Positions 17,587-26,833 of a DNA stretch of 64,000 nucleotides are shown piece after piece. The notes below the pieces were generated by a model. It saw nothing but the letters and a program-made list of their open reading frames with translations, had not been told where the DNA came from and ran no database searches. The stretch's first letter is position 1. Every line of letters starts with the position of its first letter. Origin of the DNA: CAVQND01 sp964653485 (lineage in GTDB: Bacteria > Verrucomicrobiota > Verrucomicrobiia > Limisphaerales > UBA8199). The DNA is taken from positions 1-64,000 of the forward strand of contig CAZZFF010000020.1 of NCBI GenBank assembly GCA_964653485.1. Direction: 5' to 3'. Made by a program: the position numbers and the translations under genes.

Positions 17587-19926
17587 ATGAACCGGACGCA
17601 AAATCGAATCTTCCTCAACAACCAGAACAGCAGGCTGGCGCGATGCGGGCTGATGCTGGCTTGCGCCGCCTTGGGGATGGCGGTGGCCGCCGGGTCTCCG
17701 CTTTTTGATCGCGGGTACGCCGTGTTGCCGGCGCCGCAGAGAGTGTCGCTCGGCCAAAAAGAGGTCGAGTTCACGCGGGCTTGGCGGATGAGGCTGGATG
17801 GGGGTGTGGCGCCCGATGACGCGGCGGCGGCCAGTTTGAAGGAAGGACTGGCGGAGCGTTTTCATCTGAGGATAAAGCCTGCCGGCGAAGAGCGGGGCGC
17901 CGCTCGGGTCGTTTCCCTTTCCGTTGAACCGGGTTCGATTGTGATTGGCCCGGCGGCCGACCGCGACAGGGCGGCGCTGGCGGAGCAGGCCTACAAGCTT
18001 GTGTTGACGCCCAATCGCGTGCGCATCATCGGCAATGCGCCTCAAGGGCTGTTCTACGGCGTGCAGACCTTCCTCCAATTGCTCTCACGGCGGGACGGCG
18101 GTCTCCGGTTCCCGGAAGGAGAGATCCAGGATTGGCCCGATCTGGGGTTGCGGATCATCTACTGGGACGATGCCCATCATCTGGAGCACCTGGACGTTCT
18201 CAAAGCGGCGTTGCGGCAGGCGGCTTTTTTCAAGATCAACGGGTTTGCCATTAAGCTCGAGGGGCACTTCCAGTTCCGGAGCGCTCCGGCCATTGTCGAG
18301 CCTTATGCGATGACTCCGGCCGAGCTGCAGGAGTTGACGGACTATGCCCTGCGCCGCCACATCCAGCTTATCCCGTACGTGGACGCCCCGGCGCATGACT
18401 CGTTCATCCTCAAGCACCCGGTGTATGCGCCGCTGCGGGCTTTCGCGAAGTGCAACTACGAGTTCTGCGTGGTGAATCCGGGGACGTACGACGTGTTGTT
18501 CGGGATGTTCCAGGACCTTATCGATGCCAACCGCGGCGGGAAGTACTTTGTCCTCTCCACCGACGAGCCTTACTACGTCGGTCTGGCCCAGGGTCCGGAT
18601 TGCGACGAGGCGGGGCGAGCACGGGAATTGGGCGGCCCAAGCCGGCTCCTGGCGGAGTTCATCACTCGTTCGGCGGGTTACCTCCACGAGCGAGGGCGCA
18701 CGGTGTTATTCTGGGGCGAATACCCTCTCAAGCCGCAGGACATCGGGGCATTGCCGAGCTACCTCGTCAGCGCCGAGACGGCCGGACCCGAGTTCGACCC
18801 GGTGTTCAAGGCGCGCGGCATCCGCCAGTTGATCTTCACTTCCACGCAAGGTGAGGAGCCGTTGTTTCCGGACTATCATCCCTTGCCAATGGCGGAGCGG
18901 CTTCATGCCGGTTCCGGGGCTGTGGAGCCCGGGCGTGTCGCCGAGATTTTCGGAGCGGTCTCCTCGGCGGAGGCGCGCCAACGGGCGGATTTGACGGGCG
19001 CGTTTGTCGCCGGGTGGGCCGACGCGGGTCTGCACCCGGAGACGTTCTGGCTGGGATACGCGACGGGGCCGGCGGCGGCCTGGCATCCCGACTCGTCCGG
19101 GCCGGATGAATTGATGGACACGTTCTATTCCCTGTTTTATGGGCCTGGCCAGCGAGGCATGCCCCGGCTGTACGAGTTGATGAGCCGGCAGGCACGGTCT
19201 TGGGAGGATAGCTGGGAAAGAGCGCCCTCCCAGGCCAGGACGCCGATCTTCGGCTATTCCCACGGGATATTCAATCCCCCACACCCGGCGGAGGATGCCA
19301 CCCTGCCGCCCCTGCCCGTCCCCTCGCCCGACGATCTGAAACTGGACAAAGACTGGTCGGGAGCCAACCACCGGCGGCTCGAATTGGCGCGCCAGTTCCT
19401 TGCGGAGAACCGGGAATTGCTCACCCTGCTGGAGGAGAATCGGTCGCGCGTTCGGTTCAACCGCTACAACCTCGATGTGTTCCTTTCCATCGCCCGATTG
19501 TGCGGGCAACACCTGGAGATGCTTTTGGATTTGGGGCGCATCGACGGCGAGTTGAAGGCCGCTCAAGACCTCGCGGGGAGCGCCCCGGCGAAGGCACTGG
19601 CACACGTGGACGAAGCGCTCGATGCGGCCCGCCGCATTTGGTTGCGGCGAAACCAGGCATACCATGAGACGGTGGCGGTTTGGTATCGGAGTTGGTTTCC
19701 CCGGGTCCTTGAGGCCAACGGGCGCCGCTACCTGGATCAGGTCGATGATGTGAAGGACCACCGGCCAGTCCGGACGGTGGATATGAGTTACCTCATCTAC
19801 CCCGAGCTAATGTATCCGCTGGGGGATTGGGCCGCAGGCACGGAGAGCGCCCGAAACCAGTTTGCGCAGGCACGAGGCTTTGCGGCCCGTCACCGGGGGC
19901 TCGAGTGGGGGAACACCGGACCGTAG
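17587..19926 (+). CDS. Beta-N-acetylhexosaminidase-like glycosidase (GH20 type), exported
   Basis: The 779-residue protein has a long basic N-region and a signal ending near AVAAGS; an internal ATG at residue 23 is possible. Residues about 45-165 match the GH20 N-terminal domain (VLPAPQRV, YKLVLTPNRVRIIGNAP, FYGVQTFLQLL). The barrel follows: DWPDLGLRIIYWDDAHH, a strand IQLIPYVDAPAHDSF, and LSTDEPYYVGL with the Asp-Glu pair D326-E327 in the position of the GH20 substrate-assisted catalytic residues. The tail of about 250 residues is helical. Such enzymes remove terminal N-acetylhexosamine. Some similar proteins are inactive or act on other sugars, so substrate is uncertain. Convergent with the HEAT gene. 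Confidence 0.82.
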   Translation: MNRTQNRIFLNNQNSRLARCGLMLACAALGMAVAAGSPLFDRGYAVLPAPQRVSLGQKEVEFTRAWRMRLDGGVAPDDAAAASLKEGLAERFHLRIKPAGEERGAARVVSLSVEPGSIVIGPAADRDRAALAEQAYKLVLTPNRVRIIGNAPQGLFYGVQTFLQLLSRRDGGLRFPEGEIQDWPDLGLRIIYWDDAHHLEHLDVLKAALRQAAFFKINGFAIKLEGHFQFRSAPAIVEPYAMTPAELQELTDYALRRHIQLIPYVDAPAHDSFILKHPVYAPLRAFAKCNYEFCVVNPGTYDVLFGMFQDLIDANRGGKYFVLSTDEPYYVGLAQGPDCDEAGRARELGGPSRLLAEFITRSAGYLHERGRTVLFWGEYPLKPQDIGALPSYLVSAETAGPEFDPVFKARGIRQLIFTSTQGEEPLFPDYHPLPMAERLHAGSGAVEPGRVAEIFGAVSSAEARQRADLTGAFVAGWADAGLHPETFWLGYATGPAAAWHPDSSGPDELMDTFYSLFYGPGQRGMPRLYELMSRQARSWEDSWERAPSQARTPIFGYSHGIFNPPHPAEDATLPPLPVPSPDDLKLDKDWSGANHRRLELARQFLAENRELLTLLEENRSRVRFNRYNLDVFLSIARLCGQHLEMLLDLGRIDGELKAAQDLAGSAPAKALAHVDEALDAARRIWLRRNQAYHETVAVWYRSWFPRVLEANGRRYLDQVDDVKDHRPVRTVDMSYLIYPELMYPLGDWAAGTESARNQFAQARGFAARHRGLEWGNTGP

Positions 19927-19938
19927 CCCCGATGTTTC

Positions 19939-21468
19939 CTAATTTGCGTCTCTGGCCTGGATGGAGCGGCACGCATCCGCGGCGGCATCGCTTAACTCTT
20001 TGCTGGAGCTGAGCATCAGTTCCCTGAGCGGGCCAAGGCTCTTCCTGGTGCCGATGCGCTTGAGGAGGTTGCAGACCTGGCATCGGGTCTCGATGTTCCT
20101 TTCCTTGAGCGACGCCAGCACCGCCGGTTCGGCGGCCGCACCGAAGCGGGCCAGGGCCTCGGCGGCGGCGCTTTCGCGGGGCCCGCGATAGCCTGGCTGT
20201 TCGGTTTGGCCGGTGGCCAGGAGATTCACCAGGGCCTCGATGGCGCGAGGGTCTTTGAGGCGGCCCAAGCCTTTGGCCGCGGCGGCCCGCACGCTGGAGT
20301 CCGAGTCATTGAGGGCTTTGATCAGCAGCGGCGCATGTTCTTTGCCGCCGTGGTTGGCCAGCACGACTAACGCCGCCCGGCGCACTGTGTCGTCCTGGTC
20401 ATTGGCAAGGGAGGCCATCAGGGAGAGCAGTTCAGCGGTGGGAGCCGACACCCGGTTGCCGCTCAGGTCGCGCGCGGCGGCCTGCCGGACAACCAAGTCG
20501 TCCGACTTCAGCTTCTCCTCGAGCTTCGCCACCTCCTCCGGGGTAAAAGCGGTTTCAGGCGCCGGCGGCGGCGGCGGCGCAAGAGCCTGCTCGCGCTCCG
20601 CTCCCTCCAGCAAGTGCCAGCGCAGGGTCAGGACGGAGCGCCGGCTGAGGTCCTCGGTTGCAACGAGGGTTTTGCACTCCAACTCAACCTGCCGGGGCAA
20701 GCCGATGGCGCGATCGAGCACGATCCGGCTTTCGCCCGTGGCGCTCACGCGGGGTTCGAGGCCGGTTGCCATCCGGCTCCGGAGGCTCAGAACCTGGTGC
20801 AAGGTGCAGGCCGCCTGAGTCGCCTCCAACACTTTGGTTTGTATCCTTTGCCGCGCGGCCAGCGCGGCCTGCGGCGGCCGCCCGGGATAGTAGCCGCCAA
20901 AGCCAAACCGGCCCTGGGGATTGATGAACACCGCCGCCGGCCCTTGCAGCAACGGCTCGTCCAGCACGAAGACGTCGCGCTCGGTTTCCCAGGCGCTGGC
21001 GGCCTCCGCCGGCAGCAGCTGGACCAGCGAGGCCATCAGTTCGCCCAGGGGCACCGGGAGCGGCAGGTCGCCCGCCTGCGAGACAATCTCACCTCGGTCA
21101 TCAATGACCAACTCCCGGGATTCGTTTTGGGGGGCGTAAGCGAGGGCGGACAGCGGCATTGGGTATCCGGGGCGATACCCCATCATTGGCGGCATGCCCC
21201 CGGTGGGCTTGGGCCGCAGTTGGCCTCGGAACGAGAGGCCGATGAGATTGGTCGCCACCGCGCGCGAACTGACGACGAACGTCCCCGCAATGGCCTCGCG
21301 CCCGGCCTCGCCCTGGGCTTCGATCTGCAGGCCATAGGCGTTGGTTTGTCCGGGGCCAATGGTGTAGCGCAACAATACCGGTGCGACTTCAGCCGCGGAC
21401 AACGGGAGGGCCTGGAGCAGTGCCGCGCCGGCGAGGAGGGACAGGAAATGAGCCGGAGGGTGTTTCAT
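19939..21468 (-). CDS. Exported HEAT-repeat protein
   Basis: Two ATGs, at 21477 and 21468, could start the gene; the second begins MKHPPAHFLSLLAG with a signal peptide ending in LSAAE, giving 509 residues. The first two thirds are beta-rich (LLRYTIGPGQTNAYG, LRPKPTGGMPP, a cluster of Pro/Gly/Tyr) and not recognised. Residues from about 300 on are HEAT repeats: LVVRQAAARDLSGN, TVRRAALVVLANHG, SVRAAAAKGLGRL, DPRAIEALVNLLA, then ESAAAEALARFG. HEAT repeats are protein-binding scaffolds. Location is probably periplasmic. No catalytic motif is seen. Confidence 0.82.
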   Translation of the reverse strand: MKHPPAHFLSLLAGAALLQALPLSAAEVAPVLLRYTIGPGQTNAYGLQIEAQGEAGREAIAGTFVVSSRAVATNLIGLSFRGQLRPKPTGGMPPMMGYRPGYPMPLSALAYAPQNESRELVIDDRGEIVSQAGDLPLPVPLGELMASLVQLLPAEAASAWETERDVFVLDEPLLQGPAAVFINPQGRFGFGGYYPGRPPQAALAARQRIQTKVLEATQAACTLHQVLSLRSRMATGLEPRVSATGESRIVLDRAIGLPRQVELECKTLVATEDLSRRSVLTLRWHLLEGAEREQALAPPPPPAPETAFTPEEVAKLEEKLKSDDLVVRQAAARDLSGNRVSAPTAELLSLMASLANDQDDTVRRAALVVLANHGGKEHAPLLIKALNDSDSSVRAAAAKGLGRLKDPRAIEALVNLLATGQTEQPGYRGPRESAAAEALARFGAAAEPAVLASLKERNIETRCQVCNLLKRIGTRKSLGPLRELMLSSSKELSDAAADACRSIQARDAN

Positions 21469-21553
21469 GCCCGGCATTATATGCGCCGCCCGCTCTCAAG
21501 GACAAGCAATTACACACCTGGAGAAAACCGGGATTGTATCAGGAATCTTGAAG

Positions 21554-21629
<76 letters not shown>

Positions 21630-21836
21630 AACCGTTTGTCGAACCGTGAGGGCGAAGATAGACGAGTCCCTTCCCGGGCGCAAGAGGGAACCGTTTTTCC
21701 GAAATCCTCGCCCAGCGACCCTCGGCGGGGGAATCGGTCTGGACGGCCTGATGGAAAGCATTGTAGGCTGGCCGGCATGTCGTTTGTCCGTTCAGACACA
21801 TCAACCTAACTGACAGAGAAGGATCCAATTACACTT

Positions 21837-22700
21837 ATGAAGCATGTTTTGTCCTCCGAAACCACTCGTCGTGACTTCCTGCGCGCCGGCGCCTTCGGCG
21901 CGGCGAGCCTGAGTCTTGGCCTGGCGGGCTGCTGCTGCTGCTCAGGCAAACAGAGCCAGGCGCGGAGAATACCGGTCGGCTTGGAGCTTTATTCCGTGCG
22001 CGAACAGTGCAAGACGGACCTGCCGGGGACCTTGGCGGCGGTCTCGAAGATAGGCTACAAGGGCGTCGAATTTGCGGGGTATCACGGGCGGAACGCGACC
22101 GAATTGCGGAAGATGCTCGATGACAACGGCCTGATCGCGTGCGGGACCCACACGGGCTACGAGACCGTCTTGGGGGACAAGCTCAAGGAGACCGTCGAGT
22201 TCAACCACATCCTGGGCAACAAATTCCTCATCGTGCCGTCGATGGAAGCCAAGTCCAAAGCGGAATGGCTGGACAAAGCCCGGCTGTTTAACGAAATCGC
22301 CGATAAAGTGAAGCCGGAGGGCTTATGGGTGGGCTATCACGCCCATGCGCAGGATTTCCAGAAGTTCGACGGAGCCACCGGGTGGGACCTCTTTTTCGGC
22401 AATACCAAACCCGAGGTCATCATGCAGTTGGACACCGGCAATTGCTGCGACGCGGGCGCCGACCCGGTGGCGGTGCTCAAGCGGTATCCCGGCCGCGCGC
22501 GGAGCATCCACATCAAGGCCCACGGCGGCGGACCCGATGCCGTCATCGGCGAGGACAAAGTGAACTGGCCCGAGATATTTGCCTTTTGCGAAACGCAGGG
22601 CAAGACCCAGTGGTACGTGGTCGAGCACGAGTCCGGAACCAACCCGCTGGATGCCGTCCGGCGCAGCTATGAGGCGCTTAGGAAGATGGGCAAGGTCTAG
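21837..22700 (+). CDS. Sugar phosphate isomerase/epimerase family protein with Tat lipoprotein-like signal
   Basis: The ATG at 21837 follows a GAGAAGGA box; 287 residues. TTRRDFLRAGAFGAASLSLGL is split as a Tat motif (TRRDFLRAG) and hydrophobic core ending in AGCCCCS, a stretch with four Cys, the first of which may be a lipidated residue. The mature protein has xylose-isomerase-like TIM-barrel motifs: GYKGVEFAGYHG, GLWVGYHAHAQDF, IMQLDTGNCCDAG (metal-binding Asp) and ARSIHIKAHG, with WYVVEHESG at the end. Substrate unknown. It overlaps nothing but ends two bases before the lipid kinase start, so the two are likely co-translated. Confidence 0.88.
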   Translation: MKHVLSSETTRRDFLRAGAFGAASLSLGLAGCCCCSGKQSQARRIPVGLELYSVREQCKTDLPGTLAAVSKIGYKGVEFAGYHGRNATELRKMLDDNGLIACGTHTGYETVLGDKLKETVEFNHILGNKFLIVPSMEAKSKAEWLDKARLFNEIADKVKPEGLWVGYHAHAQDFQKFDGATGWDLFFGNTKPEVIMQLDTGNCCDAGADPVAVLKRYPGRARSIHIKAHGGGPDAVIGEDKVNWPEIFAFCETQGKTQWYVVEHESGTNPLDAVRRSYEALRKMGKV

Positions 22701-22702
22701 GA

Positions 22703-23587
22703 GTGCGCGCCTGCGTCATCTTCAATCCTACCGCCAAAGGCGAGAAAGCCAGGCGCTTCCGGCGGCACCTGGATGAAATCGGGAGCCAGTGCGCCCTCAA
22801 ACTCACCACCGCCCCCGGCGATGCGCGCCGCCTCGCGGCCGAGGCCGTGCGCGAGGGCTATGAGGACATCGTGGCCGCCGGCGGCGACGGCACGCTCAAC
22901 GAGGTGCTCAACGGCCTTGGCGACGCCCCGGAAGGCTTCGCGCGCGCGCGCCTGGGCGTGCTGCCGCTGGGGACGGTCAATGTGTTCGCCCGCGAGATGG
23001 CCATCCCCCGGCGGCTGGCTCCGGCCTGGACGACCATCTGCCGTGGCCGCGAAACACTCATCGACCTGCCTTGCGCCCGCTACGGCCCCAACCGGAAGCC
23101 GCGCTACTTCGCGCAACTGGCGGGCGCCGGCCTGGACGCACGCGCCGTCGAATTGGTCGAATGGAAGCTAAAGAAGAAGATCGGCCCGTTGGCCTACGTC
23201 CTGGCAGGGCTGCGCGCCCTGAGCCAGCCGCCGGCGAAGATCAATGTGGCGGGGGGCGGGAATTCGTTGACCGGCGAGTTGGCGCTGATCGGCAACGGCC
23301 GCCTCTACGGCGGCCCTTACAGGGTTTTCCCCAAGGCGGACGTGCGCGACGGACTGCTCGACGTGTGTGTATTCCCCCGGTTCGGCTGGCTGACGCTCGC
23401 GTGGTGCGGTCTGCCCATGCTGCTGGGCGCCACGCTGCCAAAGGCTGCCGTGCGGGTCTTCCAAGCCGAATCAATCGAGCTCAGCAGCCCGAACCCGACG
23501 CCAATCGAAGTGGACGGCGAGCTCCTGGGCCGCCTCCCCGCCTCCTTCTCCATCCAACGCTCTTGCCTCCGCGTCATCGTTCCTTGA
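22703..23587 (+). CDS. Diacylglycerol kinase family lipid kinase
   Basis: A GTG two bases after the previous stop starts a 294-residue protein, the usual size for DagK/YegS-type kinases. IFNPTAKG at residues 6-13 and the nucleotide-binding GGDGTLNEVLNG near residue 58 define the DAGK catalytic domain, with LGVLPLGTVNVFA just after. A later GELALIGNGRLYGG and PIEVDGELLG are also typical. It phosphorylates diacylglycerol or a related lipid at the inner membrane. The shared transcript with the epimerase upstream may be incidental. Confidence 0.9.
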   Translation: MRACVIFNPTAKGEKARRFRRHLDEIGSQCALKLTTAPGDARRLAAEAVREGYEDIVAAGGDGTLNEVLNGLGDAPEGFARARLGVLPLGTVNVFAREMAIPRRLAPAWTTICRGRETLIDLPCARYGPNRKPRYFAQLAGAGLDARAVELVEWKLKKKIGPLAYVLAGLRALSQPPAKINVAGGGNSLTGELALIGNGRLYGGPYRVFPKADVRDGLLDVCVFPRFGWLTLAWCGLPMLLGATLPKAAVRVFQAESIELSSPNPTPIEVDGELLGRLPASFSIQRSCLRVIVP

Positions 23588-23628
23588 CACGAACTCGGAA
23601 CCCGGAATAGTTCTCTATTCGACACATC

Positions 23629-24639
23629 ATGAACCCAAAATTGTCCCCGCACTGGACGGCCGACGGCTTGCTCGCTTTGGGCCGCGATTACCAAGCCGCG
23701 GCGGTCCTCGCCGCCGCCGCCGATTTGGACCTCTTCAGCCCGCTGGCCTCGGCCCCTCTCAGCGCCGTCGAACTTGCCCGCGTCCTCCAATGCAGCGAGC
23801 GCGGGCTTGTCATTCTCCTGGATGCCCTGGCGGCGCTGCGTCTTTTGGAAAAGTCGGGCGACCGCTACGGGCTTCCGAGCGGGCTGGCGGCCCTGCTGAC
23901 CCCCGGAGGCGCGCAGAGCGTTCTGGCCATGACCCAGCACCAGGCGCGCTGCCTGCGAAACTGGGCGCAGTTGGCGAGCGTCGTCAAGACCGGCCGGCCG
24001 GCCCAGCCAATCGCGAGCGTGCGGGGCGAGACCGGCGACCAGGAGGCATTCATCCTTGGCATGCACAACATCTCCGCCCCCGTGGCCGGCCAGGTCGTCC
24101 AGGCCCTCGAAGGCGTTGAGTTCAAACACCTGCTCGACATCGGGGGAGCATCCGGCACCTGGACCGTCGCCTTTCTCCGCGCCCGGCCCGCGGCTCGGGC
24201 CACGCTCTTCGATCTGCCCCACGTCATCCCCATGGCCCAGCGGCGTTTGGCCGCCGCGGGCATGGCTGAACGGGTCCGGCTCGTGCCGGGCGATTTTTAC
24301 ACAGATGCCTTGCCTCCAGGGGCCGACCTGGCCTGGGTCAGCGCCATCGTCCACCAGAACTCCCGCGAGCAAAACCGCGCCCTGTTCGCCAAAGTGTTTG
24401 CGGCCCTGGCGCCCGGCGGGCGCATCGCCCTGCGCGACATCCTGATGGAAGAAAGCCGCACTCGCCCGGTGGCAGGCGCCCTCTTCGCCGTCAACATGCT
24501 CGTGGCCACCACGGACGGCGGCACCTTCACGTTCGCGGAGCTGCGCGAAGACCTTGCCGCCGCCGGCTTCGTCCAGGCCGCCGTTCTGCGCCAGGACGAA
24601 GCCATGAACTCCGTGGTCGTTGCGGTAAAAGGGGGATGA
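23629..24639 (+). CDS. SAM-dependent O-methyltransferase with dimerisation domain
   Basis: The 336-residue protein has an N-terminal winged-helix dimerisation region (LSAVELARVLQCSERGLVIL, residues about 43-65; AALRLLEKSGDRYGLP) and a C-terminal methyltransferase domain with motif I LLDIGGASGTWTVAFL near 167, DLPHVIPMA, RVRLVPGDFY, and LAPGGRIALRDIL. This is the layout of the acetylserotonin/hydroxyneurosporene O-methyltransferase family. The acceptor substrate is unknown. It is 41 bases from the lipid kinase on the same strand. Confidence 0.88.
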   Translation: MNPKLSPHWTADGLLALGRDYQAAAVLAAAADLDLFSPLASAPLSAVELARVLQCSERGLVILLDALAALRLLEKSGDRYGLPSGLAALLTPGGAQSVLAMTQHQARCLRNWAQLASVVKTGRPAQPIASVRGETGDQEAFILGMHNISAPVAGQVVQALEGVEFKHLLDIGGASGTWTVAFLRARPAARATLFDLPHVIPMAQRRLAAAGMAERVRLVPGDFYTDALPPGADLAWVSAIVHQNSREQNRALFAKVFAALAPGGRIALRDILMEESRTRPVAGALFAVNMLVATTDGGTFTFAELREDLAAAGFVQAAVLRQDEAMNSVVVAVKGG

Positions 24640-24754
24640 CCTGCTTGAAGCCGCCGCCGCCCAACCGCCCCCTTCGATGGACAACAGCGGAACGCCGACG
24701 GCCCCATGAGAGATCGATGTTGAATTCAACTCCTGGGGCAGCTATCTCTCTTCC

Positions 24755-25222
24755 ATGCGCCGGCTTATTGCCTATATATCATTGCTCGTTTTGCTCGCGC
24801 TGACGCTGCCGTGCGGGGCGGCCAGCGGGCGGGTGATCAAAGTGCTGCCTTTCTATCTCGATCTTCAAGGGCGTCACAGCCGTTCCCCCAGCCTCTTTGA
24901 TCGGGACGTTTACCAGGCCTATTTGCTCCAGAATCCGGAGAAGCGTTCCGGGCTGATGTATGACGTGCATTGGAAGACCAAGGGCGCGGCCACCGCGCCG
25001 CTCCGCCTCCAAATCGAATTGCGCGGCATTGCCCAGGGCAACCTCCCCAAGGAGGTCGTCATCGAGAAAGCCGTCCAGGACGGCGGCGGCTGGTTCGGCC
25101 ACTGGACCGGCCTGATCTTGAGCGGCGAGCAGTACAAGCAATTTGGAGAAGTGACCGCATGGCGGGCCACCTTATGGGAAGGCCAAACCCTCCTTGGAGA
25201 AAGCACGTCCTTCCTGTGGTAA
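24755..25222 (+). CDS. Small exported hypothetical protein
   Basis: The ATG at 24755 gives 155 residues with a clear signal peptide (LISYI-type hydrophobic run, LLVLLALTLPCGAAS). The mature part has VLPFYLDLQGRHS, SPSLFDRDVYQAYL, MYDVHWKTKG, LRLQIELRG and WRATLWEGQTLLGE. It is probably periplasmic and beta-rich. I do not recognise a family. Downstream is a large inverted heptamer repeat that may end its transcript. Confidence 0.75.
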   Translation: MRRLIAYISLLVLLALTLPCGAASGRVIKVLPFYLDLQGRHSRSPSLFDRDVYQAYLLQNPEKRSGLMYDVHWKTKGAATAPLRLQIELRGIAQGNLPKEVVIEKAVQDGGGWFGHWTGLILSGEQYKQFGEVTAWRATLWEGQTLLGESTSFLW

Positions 25223-25232
25223 GCGAAGGAGA

Positions 25233-25485
25233 GGGAAAGCCGAGGAGGGGGAAGAAAATCCGAAATCCGAAATCCGAAATCCGAAATCCGAAATCCGAAG
25301 GAAATCCGAAATCCAAAGTCCCGGATTCGCACAGCCAATCCCCTCTTGGGACGTATCACCGAAGCTCCTGTGACCTGAGCGTTAAGCGCGAGCCATAGCC
25401 CGATGGCCTTCGCTTCGGATTTCGGTTTTCGGATTTCCTTCGGATTTCGGATTTCGGATTTCGGATTTTCCGCCTCGGCTTCCCT
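25233..25485. repeat. Large inverted repeat built of CGGATTT heptamer arrays
   Basis: Left arm 25254-25318 is a run of CGAAATC units; the right arm 25414-25475 carries the complementary CGGATTT units, including the same irregular spacer (AAGG/CCTT). Flanking AAGCCGAGG and CCTCGGCTT extend the pairing outward. The roughly 95 bases between the arms carry no gene. The whole stretch, about 320 bases between two genes, holds no CDS with a ribosome-binding site, though open frames through it read as SEIRNPK or FGFRISD peptides. It could fold into a long hairpin in RNA. Confidence 0.8.
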
Positions 25486-25543
25486 TCGGCTTGCCCATCG
25501 GTTTCTCTCGACACGCCGGTCGGGGACCGTTAGCTTGCCGCGC

Positions 25544-26833
25544 ATGTCTGGACTGCCGTTCGAGTTGCTGCTGGCATTGCGGTATCTGCGGCCCAAGAGG
25601 ACGTTCGTCTCGGTGATCACACTGATTTCCGCGCTCGGAGTTACTCTGGGCGTGGCGGTGCTGATCGTCGTCTTGAGCGTGATGAGCGGGTTCGACCAGC
25701 AATCAAAGGAGAAGATCCTCGGCTTCAATCCGCATCTGAAGATCACCGAAGTCAAGCACACCATGAGAGACTACTCCCAGGTGGTCAAGACCGCTTTGGC
25801 GAATCGGTCGGTCAAGGCCGCCGCCCCGTTCGTGCTCGAACAGGTCCTGGTGGTCACGGAGCCGCAACACGGCCAGAGGCAGGTGTGGGCGCCCGTCTTG
25901 CGCGGCATCGTGCCCCAGTTGGAAACGAACATGAGCATCCTGCCCAAGAGCGTCATCGACGGGAAGTTCGACGTGAATGATCGCGGCCTGCTGGTTGGCA
26001 CCCAATTCGCCTCAACCCTGAACCTGGCCGTCGGAGACCGGGTGGAGGTCTATGCGCCCAATGTGTTCGAGGGGTTGTTCGAGCTTGCCCGCACCAACGG
26101 CGGAGTGCTCCCGCCGGAAACACGCCTGCCGGTCGTGCCGGAGTACGATGTGCGCGGCATTTTCGACGTGGGGTACTACGAGTACAACCTGTCCTTTGTC
26201 GTCACTTCACTCCGCGACGCCCGGGATTTGTATGGCCTGGGCAACACCGTGCATGGGGTGATGGTGATGCTGCAGGATGCTTACCAGGCGCCGCTCGTGC
26301 AAGCCGAGCTGGAGCGGGCGCTCGGACCGAACTACCACGTGACGACCTGGATGGAGGAGAACGCCAACCTGCTGGGGGCGCTGGTGGTGGAGAAGAACGT
26401 GATGTTTTACTTGCTCTTTTTTATCATGATTGTCGCGGCGCTGTGCATCCTGAGCGCGCTCATCACCTTCGTGGTCCAGAAGACGCGCGAGATCGGGATG
26501 CTCAAGGCGCTGGGAGCGGCGGACCTCCAGGTCAGCCTGCTCTTCCTGAGCCAGGGGGCGCTGGTCGGACTCATCGGCGTTCTGGCAGGCTACGGGCTGG
26601 GACGGCTGGCCCTGGCCTACCGCAACGAGTTCCTCCACGTCATGAACTACTTCACCGGCTTCGAGCTTTTCCCCCCTTCCATCTACAACTTCACCGAACT
26701 GCCCGCGCTCATAGTCCCTCGGGACATTCTGTTGGTCTGCGGCAGCGCCCTCCTCGTCTGCACGTTGGGTGGGGCGATACCCGCCTGGCTGGCGGGGCGT
26801 CTGAAGCCGGTGGATGCCCTGCGCTATGAATGA
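25544..26833 (+). CDS. Lipoprotein-releasing ABC transporter permease (LolC/LolE family)
   Basis: The ATG at 25544 gives 429 residues, normal for LolC/E; the open frame upstream only reads through the heptamer repeat and is rejected. The first membrane segment (VTLGVAVLIVVLSVMSGF) is followed by about 230 periplasmic residues, and three more membrane segments lie at the C-terminus (FIMIVAALCILSALITFVV, a GALVGLIGVLAGYGLG stretch, LLVCGSALLVCTLGGAIPA). With LolD it would extract outer-membrane lipoproteins from the inner membrane. Only one permease gene is present here, so it may act as a homodimer. The stop overlaps the ATPase start by eight bases. Confidence 0.92.
   Translation: MSGLPFELLLALRYLRPKRTFVSVITLISALGVTLGVAVLIVVLSVMSGFDQQSKEKILGFNPHLKITEVKHTMRDYSQVVKTALANRSVKAAAPFVLEQVLVVTEPQHGQRQVWAPVLRGIVPQLETNMSILPKSVIDGKFDVNDRGLLVGTQFASTLNLAVGDRVEVYAPNVFEGLFELARTNGGVLPPETRLPVVPEYDVRGIFDVGYYEYNLSFVVTSLRDARDLYGLGNTVHGVMVMLQDAYQAPLVQAELERALGPNYHVTTWMEENANLLGALVVEKNVMFYLLFFIMIVAALCILSALITFVVQKTREIGMLKALGAADLQVSLLFLSQGALVGLIGVLAGYGLGRLALAYRNEFLHVMNYFTGFELFPPSIYNFTELPALIVPRDILLVCGSALLVCTLGGAIPAWLAGRLKPVDALRYE

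Noticed and set aside
25059..25764. Frames reading FGFRISDFGFRIS and SEIRNPK peptides
   Set aside because: These are translations of the heptamer repeat and are not real proteins; they also lead to wrong upstream starts for the LolC/E gene.
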